Source: Isoetes taiwanensis (Eukaryota > Streptophyta > Lycopodiopsida > Isoetales > Isoetaceae). From it: a DNA stretch of 64,000 nucleotides. The notes under the pieces were generated by a model. The model ran no database searches. It was given only the letters and a program-made list of their open reading frames with translations, and had not been told where the DNA came from. Made by a program: the position numbers and the translations under genes. The DNA is taken from contig JAJEKV010000045.1 of NCBI GenBank assembly GCA_021234155.1, forward strand, positions 7,239,105 to 7,303,104. Direction: 5' to 3'. Shown here piece after piece: positions 11,780-23,749 of this stretch (position 1 is its first letter; each line of letters opens with the position of its first letter).

Positions 11780-12821
11780 AACAGTCTAATGACAACTATT
11801 AGAGAAATTATACTAGTACAACTGATAGAAAGAAACACAGTAGAATCACCTTAATTCCCTAGTTATTATTTGGATGGAGCTCATTTGCAGGAGGAAACCT
11901 GCTTGAAATTATTTTTAGAAGGAGATTCTTCAACTGATGTCAAATCACTTTCTTCCTCTACGATTTTGGTTTCTCTAGAATATTTGCAAGTTTGTCCATT
12001 TTGGAAATAAAAAAAGAGGGAGGTGAAATTTCGTCCTCATTCACTTTTTTTTTTTTTTTTTCAAATCGAAATTCCAAGTTGATTTGCTGTCGCTTTTGTT
12101 ATGTGGCGCTACTAGAAAGAAGAGGTAGCAAAGAATCTCTCTTATTAAGAAGAGCAGCTCGAAAAGACCAAACCTTTGTAAAGTAAGATGCTAAAGCAGC
12201 TTGAAGAAGCAGCTTGAAGAAGACATTGGAGCAGCTTGGAAAAAACCTATGTCAACCAAGATATTGGAGGAGCTTAAAGAAGAGAAGAAGTAGCTTGAAA
12301 TATGCAGGAGAGTGGATAGCTTTAAAGCCTCTAAAGCTTGAAAGAGATCAGACAGATTTAAAGCTTGAAAGCACCCAAGCTTGAAACTGGCAAAGCAAAT
12401 CAGACTGAGGAGGGAAAATTTCACCCTCCCTCCTTTTTCGTTGGAGAATTCTAAGCACCGTTAAAATTTCGTTTCGAAGTTTTCAGGAGACCTGGCGGCG
12501 ACACTCGCAGTTTGAAACGAAATTTTAACGATATGATGTTTCACATTCTTCTTGTATTACTCAGACATCATTGTCTTCAATTATGTTAGACATGTCAACC
12601 ACAGACTTTGAAATATCCAAACGTGAGCCCGAGTCATTCAAAGTATCAAACTAAATAAGTATATGTAGTAGAGAAAGCTAAATTAGTTATATTTCACAAG
12701 AAGAACTTGTCTTTTACAACTATTAATTTGTTCAACATTGTCTCTCTTCAAGCTCGGGCTTGTGAAAGATAATAAAGTGCAATCTTCAATGGATTGCATA
12801 ATTATATCAGGATCCTCCACA
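11780..12821. other. Low-complexity and scrap coding sequence
   Basis: This holds a poly-T tract (about 12046-12061) and an AAGCAGCTTGAAGAAG-rich stretch (12190-12410) that gives meaningless repetitive ORFs. No domain is recognised. Confidence 0.35.
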
Positions 12822-13076
12822 TCAACAAGCGAATCTTGACTCTTTCAATGGAATGTATTGCACTACAGTTGGACCAGATTCCATTGCAGATCTACATGAA
12901 AGTCCAATGGACCTGAACCAATTATGAGGCATCTGGTTCTCACAAGAGGGACAAGTTGATCTCTTTGAGAAACATACATAAGCGCAAATTGGATGGAAAC
13001 TATGCATGCAATGTGCAATGATGGCTGAGACACAAGATGGGTCATAGGCATATGTACAGCAGGAACAACTTTCCAC
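12822..13076 (-). pseudogene. RING-like zinc-finger exon fragment
   Basis: The minus strand encodes about 84 residues with Cys/His spacing like a RING finger: SCSCCTYAYDP, then HCMHSFHPICAYVCF, then CPSCENQMP. No start or upstream exon is clear. Coiled-coil-like coding scraps lie further upstream on the same strand near 13500-13600. It could be one exon of a gene related to the phosphatase-like fragment at 11435 or an independent relic. Confidence 0.4.
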
Positions 13077-14370
13077 TTACAAATCAACGGAAGAGCGTTT
13101 TGGCTGCTCCAAAAGTAGAAAGTTAAGTTTCAATCCAGATTATCTTACTCAAAGATGAAGCTATCTCTTTCAATTTCTCTAGCATTGGTTGAATTCCATG
13201 TTCATCTTCGTCTGCCTATTTAAAATATAAAAAATGATCACTGCAAAAGTAAAAGTATTAAACACTATGTAATTGCAATGGCCATTAGCAATTGTCCCTT
13301 TGTGCATTTCGTCTATACTCTTGTATGCTATTGTCACCTCCAAAAGTTTCTTTTCATTGGTAACCAACATTGATTACAAGAATGTAATGGCACTGGAGCG
13401 CTTACACCTGGCCTGTGCTGCTTTTATTTACTGTTTTGTAGCATCCATCTTGTCACTGCACTTCTTCTACAACTTCCTTTTTTTCTTATTTTCTGTGGCT
13501 GCACTTTTAACATAATCATTTAAGTCATCCTTCTGCTGATCTAACTCAGCAATTAAGGGATTGATGACAGAATAGTTCACTACACATTGCATGAGGAAGC
13601 AAGGACTCATCTGAAAAGTTATGGCATTCTAGCCTATAATATAGATTGCAGGCCAGAATGTCATCACCTTTCAACATGTGACCCTTGTCCACACTCTTTT
13701 CCCGCAGGCAATATTCTTTCTCATTGAGTGCTATGTTTAGGTTATAATGGGCTCAAAATATCCCACATGCATTGGTCACAAAAGTGAAAGCCGTTCATAT
13801 ACAATGGTCTCTAGTTTCAGTAATTAGAGAATATATAGTGTGATGACCTCATAATGCATGTGAATTGTGTTGTGGCTTGCATAATGCAATGCAAGCCACA
13901 ATACCGTACACATGTGTTTCTCTCCTACAAATTCTTTTTCAAACATAGCTTAAAAAAATCTTATTTGAAAACTTATTCTAGTCATAATGCCATTTCTTAC
14001 TATTCTAGGGAAAGGTCCTTTGCAAAGCAACAACATGGTGTTCCATTGAGCTGAATGAATGAGTATAACGACCCATAGGAGAACACAAAAATGAACCCCA
14101 AATGAGTAATAATAATAAGATAATAAGATCATTTTTTATAGTCCAGACAACTCGAGTTGCGCATCAATCACCTTATCTCCATGGTGATGAAGGTGCTGGT
14201 GCAATGATGGCTTCTCAGGCGCATGTAAGTCAGGTGTATGTCCCTGATATTGGCGGATCTATGGCTGGTCTGCAAGAACCATGCCATGAGGGCAAGGAAG
14301 AGGGGTTTTACCCCAAATCTGGGGGGGAAGAGTGCATATATCATGTGATAGTTTCTGCGAGGCATTGAGA
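13077..14370. other. Intergenic sequence with coding scraps
   Basis: Minus-strand fragments near 13500-13600 read as a charged helix (AELDQQKDDLNDYV) but are interrupted by stops. Nothing else is supported. Confidence 0.35.
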
Positions 14371-15257
14371 GCAGAAAAAGCAAGAAGGGCAAAGGCCGAG
14401 AAGTTGAAATTGGAGCAGGTGGCAGCAAGAAATCTCGAGACTGCAAGGAGGAAAGCTGAAAGGGAGGAGGCTGCTAAGAGGGCACATGCTAACAGGGAGG
14501 AGAGAGAGAGGAGGAAGATAGCTGATGCAGTTGAAGCCGCAAGTGCTGCAAAGGGAGGTGTCTAGAGTGGCATCTGTTTTTGGTTTTCAGAGGGTATTGA
14601 GTTACAAGAAGGCTACAGGTAAGGAACAGGCTGAGAATGAGGCAAGGGTTGAGTCCACTTAAGGCAGCCAGCCCACTTAGGGCAGCCATTACAGGCAATC
14701 AGACGTCCCCAGGTATCGACCAAAACCTTCTGCCTGCTTGTCATGTTAGTCCCTGTGTAGACCTGAACTCACAACCCTTGGAGGATGTTGATGAGGTGCA
14801 AGATATGTGCAGTTTAAATGACACACATATCTGCTCGGGTGATGATGGACATGAGCAGAATATAAGCATTGAGGGTTGCATACCTCTGGTTAGACTTGTA
14901 GCAAACCCAATCAGCACACTCAATTCCCCATTGAAGAGGTGGGACTTACTAGCTCCACAGCAACATGCTGACATTGGTCATGGCAACTCATTACGGCTGG
15001 ACACACATGGGTGGGTGAACTATGCTGCAGCCAATTCAGGACCCCAACATGACCAAGGTGTTGCAATGGACAAGACAAGGATTATCAGGGAGATGGTGGA
15101 AATTGGGGTGGATCCTGCAATTATTACCCGTGCAAGGGGCATGGATGTTGGGTTTGCAAGAATATCGAGGGCTGAGATGGCTCGTGAAACGCAACCGACT
15201 CCAAGGTTTGGAGAGGGGACCTCATTCATAGCTACACCCCGGGGACTTCACCATTAA
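14371..15257 (+). pseudogene. Unidentified degenerate protein with charged coiled coil
   Basis: From about 14371 a frame gives a highly charged helix (EKARRAKAEKLKLEQ...KREEAAKRAHANREERERR) ending at a stop near 14565. A second frame from about 14637 to TAA at 15257 gives 206 residues with no motif I recognise. The two frames nearly abut and share composition, so they are probably one gene broken by a frameshift, perhaps the tail of a transposon-encoded protein. Function unknown. Confidence 0.35.
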
Positions 15258-17327
15258 GAACCCGTATAGACCAACTTCGTGACTAGTAGGGGGTTTTTTA
15301 ATTGGCAAAGGAGTCTGTAGACGGGCGGGTTGGTTGTACGAAAAAACTTGTTCTAGCAGTACTCCAAACGTTAGGGGTGGTGGGCGGGAAATGGCGCTCC
15401 CGCATGGATCCGGGTAGGGGTATAGGGCTTCTTATTTGGATCGACAGCCTCGTATGTCAATAGCAGATTAGGCATCGTTTTGCTCTTGCTTCTGTAGACA
15501 GGCAGATTAAGTCTTATTTTGCCGTTAAATCAGAGGGAGCTTGGAGCTGGAGCAATCGCTAAACTAAGAGCTGGAGCAATCGCTAAACTAAGGTGCAGGT
15601 TAATCCGACATTTACAAAGTCTGTGAATCAGACTGTAAATCTCTTTACTTTCTCGCTTCAATGTTTATGCAATGCTGTGTGTTTCTTGCTTTGTTTTTGA
15701 TGTTTACTTTGCTTCAACATCTTCTCTCTCCCTTGGAATTTTGTGGAATAGGGTTAAAGGGATCCCAAGGAAGCAGCAAGCGAGCAAAGGATTTCCAGTG
15801 CAAAGGAGTCTTTGAAGCAGGTATGACCCCTGCACCCAAAATCGGATTTCTCATTTGAAGCAAGAGGAGTTGCTGGAGCACAGCCGTTGAACCCCGGCAC
15901 CCTAAATCCGCATTTCTCTGGTTTTACAGAGGTTTGTTTTGCTCCTTCTGTGTAAGCATATGCTGTTGCTGAATGCCTTGCTTAGCCGGTTTCTGCACAT
16001 ATCCTTGAGCCTGGAGGATGCATCTACAGCCAAAATCATCTTCCCAAGAAATCGTATTAAGATAATAATGTGAGAAAATCGTGTTAAGGCAAAAATGCCT
16101 TTCTGGAAAATGGCAAATTAACGGGAATGATTATGGCGCCAGATCTACTGGATTTTCATCGGGAGGGGAAGCTCCACCTGAAAGCCTTCATCGATCTTTT
16201 AGGTTCTGGCACAGCCTCCATTTTTCAGGATTCTGCAGCTCTATTACCATCAGTTATGCGCTCTGATTCTATGCGAACGAAATCAGAAAGGTGAACTGCG
16301 TTTCTTTTGCAGATCATTTGTTTAGGGCTGTGATCTTGCATTCTGATTTACTTTGACAGGTCTAAGAACAACATGCTAAATAAGAACAACCTATCTTTCG
16401 CCTGGTCCCTTTTATACAGTCTGCTGGCTTGATACATTATTTGTGCATATCTTCTCTAACAATGCTACATGATTATTGCTCTCTGATTATAGTGTAGATG
16501 AAAATGTAATCTTAGATCCAAGATTGCGTCAGATTCTGAATTTAACATCTTTTTGCAGCGTTTTCTCTGTTTCTTCTTCTCCAATACCACCTAATGATTC
16601 TTGCCATATTACAAGTCATTCCGTGCTATTTTTATTTCTTTGATGCTATGCTTGAATGGAAATAGCTTGATAGCTGTAATTATTGTATATGAAAGTTACT
16701 GATGTATGTGGTGTTGTTTTGTTCAAGCATAATTCTTTTTGGCCTTTTCTAATGCAATATTTGAAATCTCAAATTTTGCAAAAATAAACGTGATAGTAAA
16801 TGCACATTTGGGGATGGGGATGATCCCGATTGACATGCTTCTAAAATGAGTTGCCAGATTATTGAACAAAGGTGAAGGAACACAACAGGAAGCATTTGAT
16901 CTTTTGTCAATAGGCCAAGAGAAACTAACCTCTGTGGCATTCATTAAATCAGGGATGCCTCACTGTATATTGCTATTAAATCAGGGAGCTGTTGTTGACT
17001 ATCTGGGTAAGTATAGACATTATAACAATTCTTCTTTTTTCTTGCTTTTGGCTACACATCGGTGCTTATTTAATTCTATATATTTAGTTTCCATCTCCAT
17101 TCGAAAATGCAGAGGCGGTTCTCAAGCCAAAGGGCTGGTTTTCAGGCAAGCTATACGTTGTGGCTGCACAAGGTTGCTATTCATGTAGTTGGCTGAGACA
17201 ATTGGAATTTAGTATGCGTCTTTGATTGGTGCCACTGTCACCATGTCTATCCATTACAGAGTCGTCTACGAATCTAAGGTCTGTATCTATAATGCTATGA
17301 TTGTCTTCCAATTTATGACCACCTCAA

Positions 17328-17420
17328 AAAGTTTACTTTGGAAAAATCCAACCAAATGGTCAGTTTACTTTGGAAAAAGCCAACCAAATGGTCAGTTTAC
17401 TTTGGAAAAAGCCAACCAAG
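17328..17420. repeat. 32-bp tandem repeat, three copies
   Basis: Three successive units contain GTTTACTTTGGAAAAA and CCAACCAA, the third incomplete. Confidence 0.75.
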
Positions 17421-17764
17421 TAGATGAGCAGTTAATGGCTGTTAAGACGATTTTTGTTATGGTGACTATTTTTAACAGTATAATGTGGAACATGTTTCGT
17501 TCAATTCACATACTAAGTACATTTTTGCAAAACCAAATAGACAAAGAAGTTATAGTTTTCAATTTGCTAAGTTTTCAATTTATTAGCAGTGGAATTTGAT
17601 ATTTACATCATCAAAGGAGAAAATTGAACACTAATGGATTATGGAAGCACTTATAATACAAAATACAAAATACAAAATCCAGTGCCATATCTCCATGGAT
17701 TTGGAAGATAAAGAAAAGTGCACATCTGCCATGGCCAAATGCTTTTCAGGTAAACGACTAACAG

Positions 17765-17888
17765 GTCTCACTATTTTCCAGCCAGCTTTCTCAGTGGCAT
17801 GATATGTGCACCAGATCAAAATTGGAGCCACTATTTTCCAGCTAGCTTTCTCATTGGCATGATATGCACCAGACCAAAATTGGAGCCC
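17765..17888. repeat. ~60-bp tandem duplication
   Basis: Both copies contain CACTATTTTCCAGC, CATGATATG and AAAATTGGAGCC. Confidence 0.75.
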
Positions 17889-18104
17889 AATTGCATCTGC
17901 AAAAAGAGATGAAGAATTTGAAGTAAAAATACACAGTAGAAGTAGCATTCCATCGCGTGATCGACATATCTTAGTGTCTTCAGTAGGTGGCCACGATTTA
18001 GATCCAAAATTAAAGTCAGAAGATCCTTGCAAGAATATTACCATCAATATCCTAATCTTATGTAAACTTGGGATACCAACATTATCAATACCAATATTAT
18101 AAGC

Positions 18105-18232
18105 CATTGGCTAACATTTTAACATTAAAAACCATGAAAACCATTGGCCAACATTTCAACATTCCATATGCCAACATTATAAACCATTGGCCAACATTTC
18201 AACATTATAAACCATTGGCCAACATTGGCTAA
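18105..18232. repeat. Short repeats of CCATTGGCCAACATTT
   Basis: The 16-bp motif or close variants occur at least five times over about 125 bp. Confidence 0.6.
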
Positions 18233-19238
18233 GAATTGTGAAGCTATTTGATCTTGTTGATCTTGCCTTATAAACTTTGTAGGGCAATTGATAATTCAAC
18301 TCCCTAATCAACTTAGATCAATCATTCAATGGACATTGCATTGACACCGGGATTGACACACTTTGTATAGTCTTTATTTGCCATAGTTTATGATGTTAAT
18401 CCCCCTTTTAACCTTGCATTTAATATGGGCTTGTATTTGAATAATCAAACTCCAAACCCCTACAACAAACTAGCTTAGCTAGTTCTTGTAATGACTAAAA
18501 AAATATTCAAAAAATGATGTGTTACCATATGTGCTACAAGGGCTAGGACTTTTCTTATGATGTCCAGTACATGTATGGGAAAGGGTATATGGATTGCTAG
18601 TTGGGACTGGAGTACATGTACGGATAAGGGGCCAAAAATTAAAATTCATATGTACGTATGGTTGGGGGGTTTCGCCCGCAAAAAGCCGTATACAGGGGGG
18701 TTTCAGTCGACCCCTTGCACGCACATGCCATATGCTCTATATAAAGGGGTGAAGCCCCCGAGAGCTACACCCGCTGGTAGTCAGGTATGCTCGTTCACCT
18801 AGCATTCTTAATTTAAGGTTTATATTTTATTTGGCATATTTCCTAACAGACACCATGCACAGATATCTGAAGACTCTGATGGAACCCACGACAATTAAGG
18901 TGTCGACCAGACTCTAAATTGAGTGAACTCATTGTACATAATTTTATTGTTTGCAACTGATTTCCCAATGCTATACCAATATGAGGCATGAACCTGACAG
19001 AATTATTATCATTCACACAACTAACCTAAGTAATCAACACAACCAAAAAAGGGCCAGTAATAAGAAGATCAATGCATTATACAAAATTTTGATCATACAA
19101 AATTTAGCCCTAAGGCTTTACAAATTAAGCCCGGGGGGCTGTATCAATTGTGACACGGTGGCTAACAGACAACAAAAACCAAAAGGAAGGAGAGGAGGGG
19201 ATCGTCCAAAGGGGCCTTCTGTACAAAAGGGCTGCAGC

Positions 19239-19583
19239 TCAGTAACCAACCGGGCTCTGGAAGAGCACATGATCTCCTTCTGTGACCACTATCTGGCAAT
19301 GTATGAGATCTGTTTCGAACTTTGCCCGCTCAACCTGGGACACAATCTCAGGTGAAACCTCCATGTTTATAGGTGACCCGACGGCAGTTGTAACCTTAGC
19401 TGGGGTTACCAAGCAATTCCAGATCTTGAAGCTGTTAGGAGTCATCGAAGTGGACGAGCTCGTAGGCGATGGCGGAGCGCTCGGACTAGGCTGAGGCCTT
19501 TTGCTAGGGTCAGAGCTGCCACCCCTTACAATGTCCCATCTAGAACTCGACCCAGGATAGCTCAATCTCCTCGAGTGATCCAT
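19239..19583 (-). CDS. Hypothetical Ser/Pro-rich small protein
   Basis: A 114-residue frame starts MDHSRRLSYPGSSSRWDIVR, has a Ser/Pro-rich stretch (PSPSAPPSPTSSSTS) and continues into an ordered-looking C-terminal half (FKIWNCLVTPAKVTTAVG, then VEGDHVLF-like hydrophobic strands). An upstream in-frame start at 19658 would add 25 hydrophobic residues. I do not recognise the family. It may be one exon of a real plant gene, since composition is protein-like and a possible splice site lies near 19670. Confidence 0.35.
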   Translation of the reverse strand: MDHSRRLSYPGSSSRWDIVRGGSSDPSKRPQPSPSAPPSPTSSSTSMTPNSFKIWNCLVTPAKVTTAVGSPINMEVSPEIVSQVERAKFETDLIHCQIVVTEGDHVLFQSPVGY

Positions 19584-20451
19584 GGCTGATTCTTCAGAGC
19601 TGCCATAGAAAAAGCATGAAACTATTGGCGACTCAACAACAAATACACAACAAACCATGGGCGCTTACCTGCGACGCTTGGGGTCCCCAGAAGATTGAGC
19701 GGAATAGAAAAGAGGCTGCTCGAACACTCAATTTAAACGGATATCTGGAATGATGCCTCTGCCCCGTACTTGGTGCCCGAATTTCCAAAATTCCGGCTTT
19801 CAAAGCCAAATTACCTTTCCTGCAGATGGGGCAGTGAATGTTTGGGGCAATTTGGATGCGGCCGATAGCGGATTTGGGATTGCAGTATGGAAAATCGGTT
19901 CGAATTTTGGCGGAGGAAGGCTAAAAAGGCAACGGTGACCGTTGGCAGGTACCTCGATAGCTGGCGGCAAAGGTATCGGTAGCTGGCGGTATAGGACTCG
20001 TATATGGCATCTAGGCCCGCGACCACGGTAAAGACGTGAGCTGATATTAATGGGATGTGGCCCGTTCGTGAGAGACGGTCGGGCGTGCAGTTCCATTCAA
20101 GTGCGCGGTAGGTGGCAATTATAGCGCGTCCGCAGGGCAATAACCCCCACAAACCCTGGCCTCGAGTACAACAATGTGTGGTTAGGGGCATCGCGACGAT
20201 GGACGCTAGCCTCCCCCCCCTCCCCTCCCCCTTTAGGGCACCATAACTTTCTAGCCTCGCATTTTTTGGTGTCGATGTCTTCTGAGAAGTTGTTCTATAC
20301 AACATTAGGTATCCAAATTAGCCAACGGATTGAGGGACGCGTGAAATCTGGCTACATTGGATCAATTTGCCTCTTAAGTGCGCGAAACATGGCTGTTGGA
20401 ATGTTGGAGCATGTGTAATGGGCACACATGAAAAATGACTCAGTGGAGGAG

Positions 20452-20814
20452 TGTCAAAAACCCATCAAAAGGGCCAGTAGCTCAGTGGTAGAGTACTTGG
20501 CTTGCAAGCAAGAGGTCCTGGGTTCGATCCCCGGCCTGTCTACCTAATCATAGAAGACTCATTTCTCAACATGGTATCAGAGCCATGGTCCCAAGTAAAG
20601 GGTGCTTAACCGTGCTTAACCGCACCGGGATAGTCCCCACTAGTGTAGGGGTGAGAATGAGCACCGGGATAGTCCCCACTAGTGTAGTGGAGGAGTGCCG
20701 AAAGCCCATCAAAGGGCCGGTAGTGGTGGAGTACTTGGCTTGCAAGCAAGAGGTCCTGGGTTTGATCCCCTGTCCCTGGCGACCACCCAATCATAGGAGG
20801 CTCATTCCTCAACA
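20452..20814 (+). mobile_element. TRIM-like LTR retroelement, 363 bp
   Basis: Two similar segments of 120 bp (20452-20571) and 119 bp (20696-20814) both begin TG and end CA. The first is followed at once by TGGTATCAGAGCCATGG, the standard primer-binding site for initiator Met-tRNA in plant LTR retroelements. The 124-bp inner part has no coding capacity, holds an internal duplication of CACCGGGATAGTCCCCACTA, and ends in purine-rich GTGGAGGAG just before the second LTR. Size and layout fit a TRIM. The same GTGGAGGAG also precedes the first LTR, so this may be part of a tandem LTR-inner-LTR array. No target-site duplication is seen. Confidence 0.6.
20471..20542 (+). pseudogene. tRNA-Ala(UGC)-like sequence inside TRIM LTR
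   Basis: It has an A-box (TAGCTCAGTGG), a B-box (GGTTCGATCC), a 7-base anticodon loop CTTGCAA reading UGC, and a T-stem CTGGG/CCCGG. The acceptor stem pairs poorly (GGGCCAG with CCTGTCT), so it is unlikely to be a working tRNA. The second LTR has a copy with a damaged A-box (near 20717). Confidence 0.6.
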
Positions 20815-21041
20815 ATGGCGACCATACCCTATATATTGAGCTTATCCCCCCACACACCCCCCTCAACCCTTCCTTTTCTGGCAATGGTCACTATAACCAC
20901 TATAACCAGACTCGTCAAAGTAAGTTGCGCTAAAGTGGCATCTTTATCCCTCAAAACAACAATGCCACGAATCGCCACCAAGAAGGTGAGACCCCGATGG
21001 AAAGTTACGTAGGTTACGTTACGCAGGTTACATTACGTAAT

Positions 21042-21188
21042 AGGTAAAGGCCATTTAGGCCAGCGTTACGGCGAAAGGCCTGGCGGCGGTGAGTTATTTT
21101 GCGGCGCCCGCCATGAAGCGGCGGCGGCGCCAAATAACCTCAATCGCCAAAGCCTTTTTCCCGTACTTGGTTTAAATGGCCTTTACCT
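21042..21188. mobile_element. Fold-back MITE with AGGTAAAGGCC ends
   Basis: It begins AGGTAAAGGCCATTTA and ends with the complement (TAAATGGCCTTTACCT), with GC-rich inner stems (GGCGGCGGTGAG and its partner). It abuts the left end of the larger inverted-repeat element at 21191. Confidence 0.75.
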
Positions 21189-21190
21189 TA

Positions 21191-22933
21191 CATAAAGGTA
21201 AAGGGGGCCACATTTTGGCCAGCTGGATGCCACGTCAGCATCATTTATAAAGCTTTTTTTTTTTATTCTTACCTCCTTTTTTCTGGCGATGGTTCCGTCG
21301 CCATAGCCGTCCACAGAGCATGGGCGCTTGCTGTTTTGCATGGGCGCTTGCTGTTTTGCAGTTTGCATAGCATTTTTGCATGCTTTAGCTGTTGATATGG
21401 GCGATTTCTTGGCGCAGCGCCATTACTTTTTGCTCAATCTTTGTGTTCTTGGGGATTTTTGAGTGCTGGACGCCGCCATGGCTGATTTTTGAGTTCCGGA
21501 CGTCGCCATAGCTGAGGTTTCAGAGATTTTGTCGAAGTTCCAGAGATTTCTTGGCGCAGCGCCATTACTTTTTGCTCAATCTTTGTGTTCTTGGGGATTT
21601 TTGAGTGCTGGACGCCGCCATAGCTGATTTTTGAGTTCCGGACGTCGCCATAACTGAGGTTTTAGAGATTTTGTCGAAGTTCCAGAGATTTCTTGGCGCA
21701 AATACCATTACTTTTGCTCCATCTTTGTGTTCTTGGGGATTTTTGAGTGCTGGACACCGCCATAGCTGATTTTTGAGTTCCGGACGTCGCCATAGCTGAG
21801 GTTTCAGAGATTTTGTCGAAGTTTTTCTGTTAATGTGTCAATAACAGAGTGCTAACATCCGCCTTTTCTGCTTTCTCATAGAAATCAGTTTTTGATCAAG
21901 TAATACAGTGTTTCCTGAATTTCTATAATACATAAAGGTAAAGGGGGCCACATTTCGGCTTTTTTCAGCCGATTTTAAATCCAGTAATAGTTCTTGTTAT
22001 GGTCAGTTGATTTAGGATCACTTGATCAGTTGATTTTTATTATTGCAGAAGATAGAAATAGCACACAAATTCAATCCACTGTATGATAGAAATTCAAGAA
22101 ACACCGATCAAAAACATCAGATATTATAGAAATTCAAGAAACACCAGATTATAGAAATTCAACAAACACCGATCAAAAACAAGAAATTCCAATCGACGTA
22201 AAAAATTCCACCTGATTTCCAAAAAAGGACGAAAAATCTAGCTCGAAGCTCATCTCTCGTGTGTCTTTGTGGATCGCCATATCGTTCCCAAAACACCATA
22301 TCTCAGAGCTCGCCCATCTCCTTCCATATCTGTAGCTCCTCCGACCATTTTTTTCATAGTTCCATGTCCAGAGCTCTTGGATTGACCCCTCAGATGGTCG
22401 CCGGATATAAGCTAGGCATGTTCTTGAACCGATTTGGCATCCATGCATGAAGAAATACGCCATGTAGAGAGGTAAAGATAGTAAATAACCCAAAGAAAGG
22501 CGTTCTTGTGATGTTACCTTATCAAATCTTTAGAAAAGATCCTTCCAAATCTATGAGAAAGCAGTAAAGACGGATCTCGAACTCGTTATTAGGAGATTAA
22601 CAAAAAAACTCCAAGAAAAACTCAAACCTCTCAAAACCCGCGGCAAATCAATTGGCTATGGCGACGTCCGGCGATGGAGAAGAGAAAGATCAACCAAAAA
22701 GTATGGCGATGCGCCAAAAAATCGCCTCTGGCAACTGCTAAAGCATGCAAAAATGCTATGGCAACACAAAAACAGCAAGCGCCCATGCCAAAAAAGATAT
22801 CGCCATAGCTCTGTGGACGGCTATGGCGACGGAAGCATCGCCAGAAGAAAGGAGGAAAGAAAAAAAAAAGGACTTATATATGTTGCTGACGTGGCATCCA
22901 GCTGGCCAAAATGTGGCCCCCTTTACCTTTATG
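21191..22933. mobile_element. 1.7-kb TIR element (CATAAAGGTAAAGG ends)
   Basis: The left end reads CATAAAGGTAAAGGGGGCC, then ACATTTTGGCCAGCTGGATG. The right end (22891-22933) is the reverse complement. Inverted similarity continues inward for roughly 200 bp with gaps (CGCCATAGCCGTCCACAGAG, GGGCGCTTGCTGTTT). No transposase is encoded, so it is non-autonomous. Confidence 0.75.
21403..21830. repeat. 142-bp tandem repeat, three copies
   Basis: Units start GATTTCTTGGCGCA at 21403, 21545 and 21687, spaced exactly 142 bp, and share the segments TTGTGTTCTTGGGGATTTTT and TTTTGTCGAAGTT. They lie within the 1.7-kb TIR element. Confidence 0.9.
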
Positions 22934-23290
22934 TAAGGTAAAGGCCGTTGAGGCCACTGTTCTGGCTGAAAAGGCCTGGCGGCGGTGAGGTTATTTGGCG
23001 GCGCCGCTCAGCTCCTCCCGCCACGGCCCGCCAAACACCTCACCGCCGCCAGGCCTTTTCAGCCAGAAAAGTGGCCTCAACGGCCTTTACCTCTTACAGT
23101 GTTTCCAGAACTTCTATAATACACTGTTTTTGATTGAATATCTGTGTAATTTCTATCTTATTTGATCAAGTATATTTCTGTATAAAAATCAACTGATAAG
23201 TGACCTGAAATCAACTGACCATAACAAGAACTATTACTCGATTTAAAATTGGCTGAAAAAAGCCGAAATGTGGCCCCCTTTACCTTTATG
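21931..23290. mobile_element. 1.36-kb TIR element interleaved with the previous one
   Basis: The left end CATAAAGGTAAAGGGGGCC continues as ACATTTCGGCTTTTTTCAGC and TAGTTCTTGTTATGGTCAG. The right end (23205-23290) is the reverse complement of this. The left end lies inside the 21191-22933 element and the right end outside it, so the two overlap rather than nest. No coding sequence is seen. Confidence 0.75.
22936..23092. mobile_element. Near-perfect 157-bp fold-back MITE
   Basis: The outer arms AGGTAAAGGCCGTTGAGGCC and complement are followed by CTGGCTGAAAAGGCCTGGCG and complement, so almost the whole element can form one hairpin. It belongs to the same family as 21042-21188 and abuts the right end of the 1.7-kb element. 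Confidence 0.85.
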
Positions 23291-23749
23291 GAACCCAAGT
23301 TGTTTGGGGAGACATTGAAATATCACAAGCTGTGGCAGACCAAGGCCACGGTATAGATATATTGCAAATATATGAGGCCCATGATAATTAAAAAAAGACA
23401 CGCTGTCATATAAATGGATCGTGAACTAATCTAAGTAGGAGTGTCTCATTGCACATGCACCCAGTTAAGAACTGTCCTTCAAAAAAGAATGCAGCAATCT
23501 ACATGATCGATTTTCCTCTTTTTAAGGTGGAGGACTCCGTTTGAAGTTCGGAGGCCAGTCTCCGATCTTCCACTCCGGGAACGGGGCAGCATTTAAAAAT
23601 CCGGTTTAATCTGCTGTTTCACCCCAATCGTGCAGCTCTTCCCTATTCCTCTAGTATCAATTTCAGATATAAAGGTCGAGGCCTGATCGAGCGATTCATC
23701 TTGTTACCATCGGATCTGGGTTGCTGCCAATTGGGGTTGTTTATCAAAG

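Larger units (their letters stand above)
15258..19238. other. Gene-poor interval with small tandem repeats
   Basis: No gene is confidently seen. A possible exon (16862-17006: EGTQQEAFDLLSIGQEKL...NQGAVVDYLG) ends at a plausible GTAAGT donor, but I cannot name it. A TATA-like CTATATAAAGG occurs near 18736 after a GC-rich patch. Three short tandem repeats are listed separately. Confidence 0.35.

Noticed and set aside
12191-12424. Leu-rich ORF on the minus strand
   Set aside because: It is produced by the AAGCAGCTTGAAGAAG repeats and shows no domain.
20471-20542. A functional tRNA-Ala gene
   Set aside because: The acceptor stem does not pair well, and the sequence lies within a repeated LTR-like unit, so a tRNA-derived repeat is more likely.
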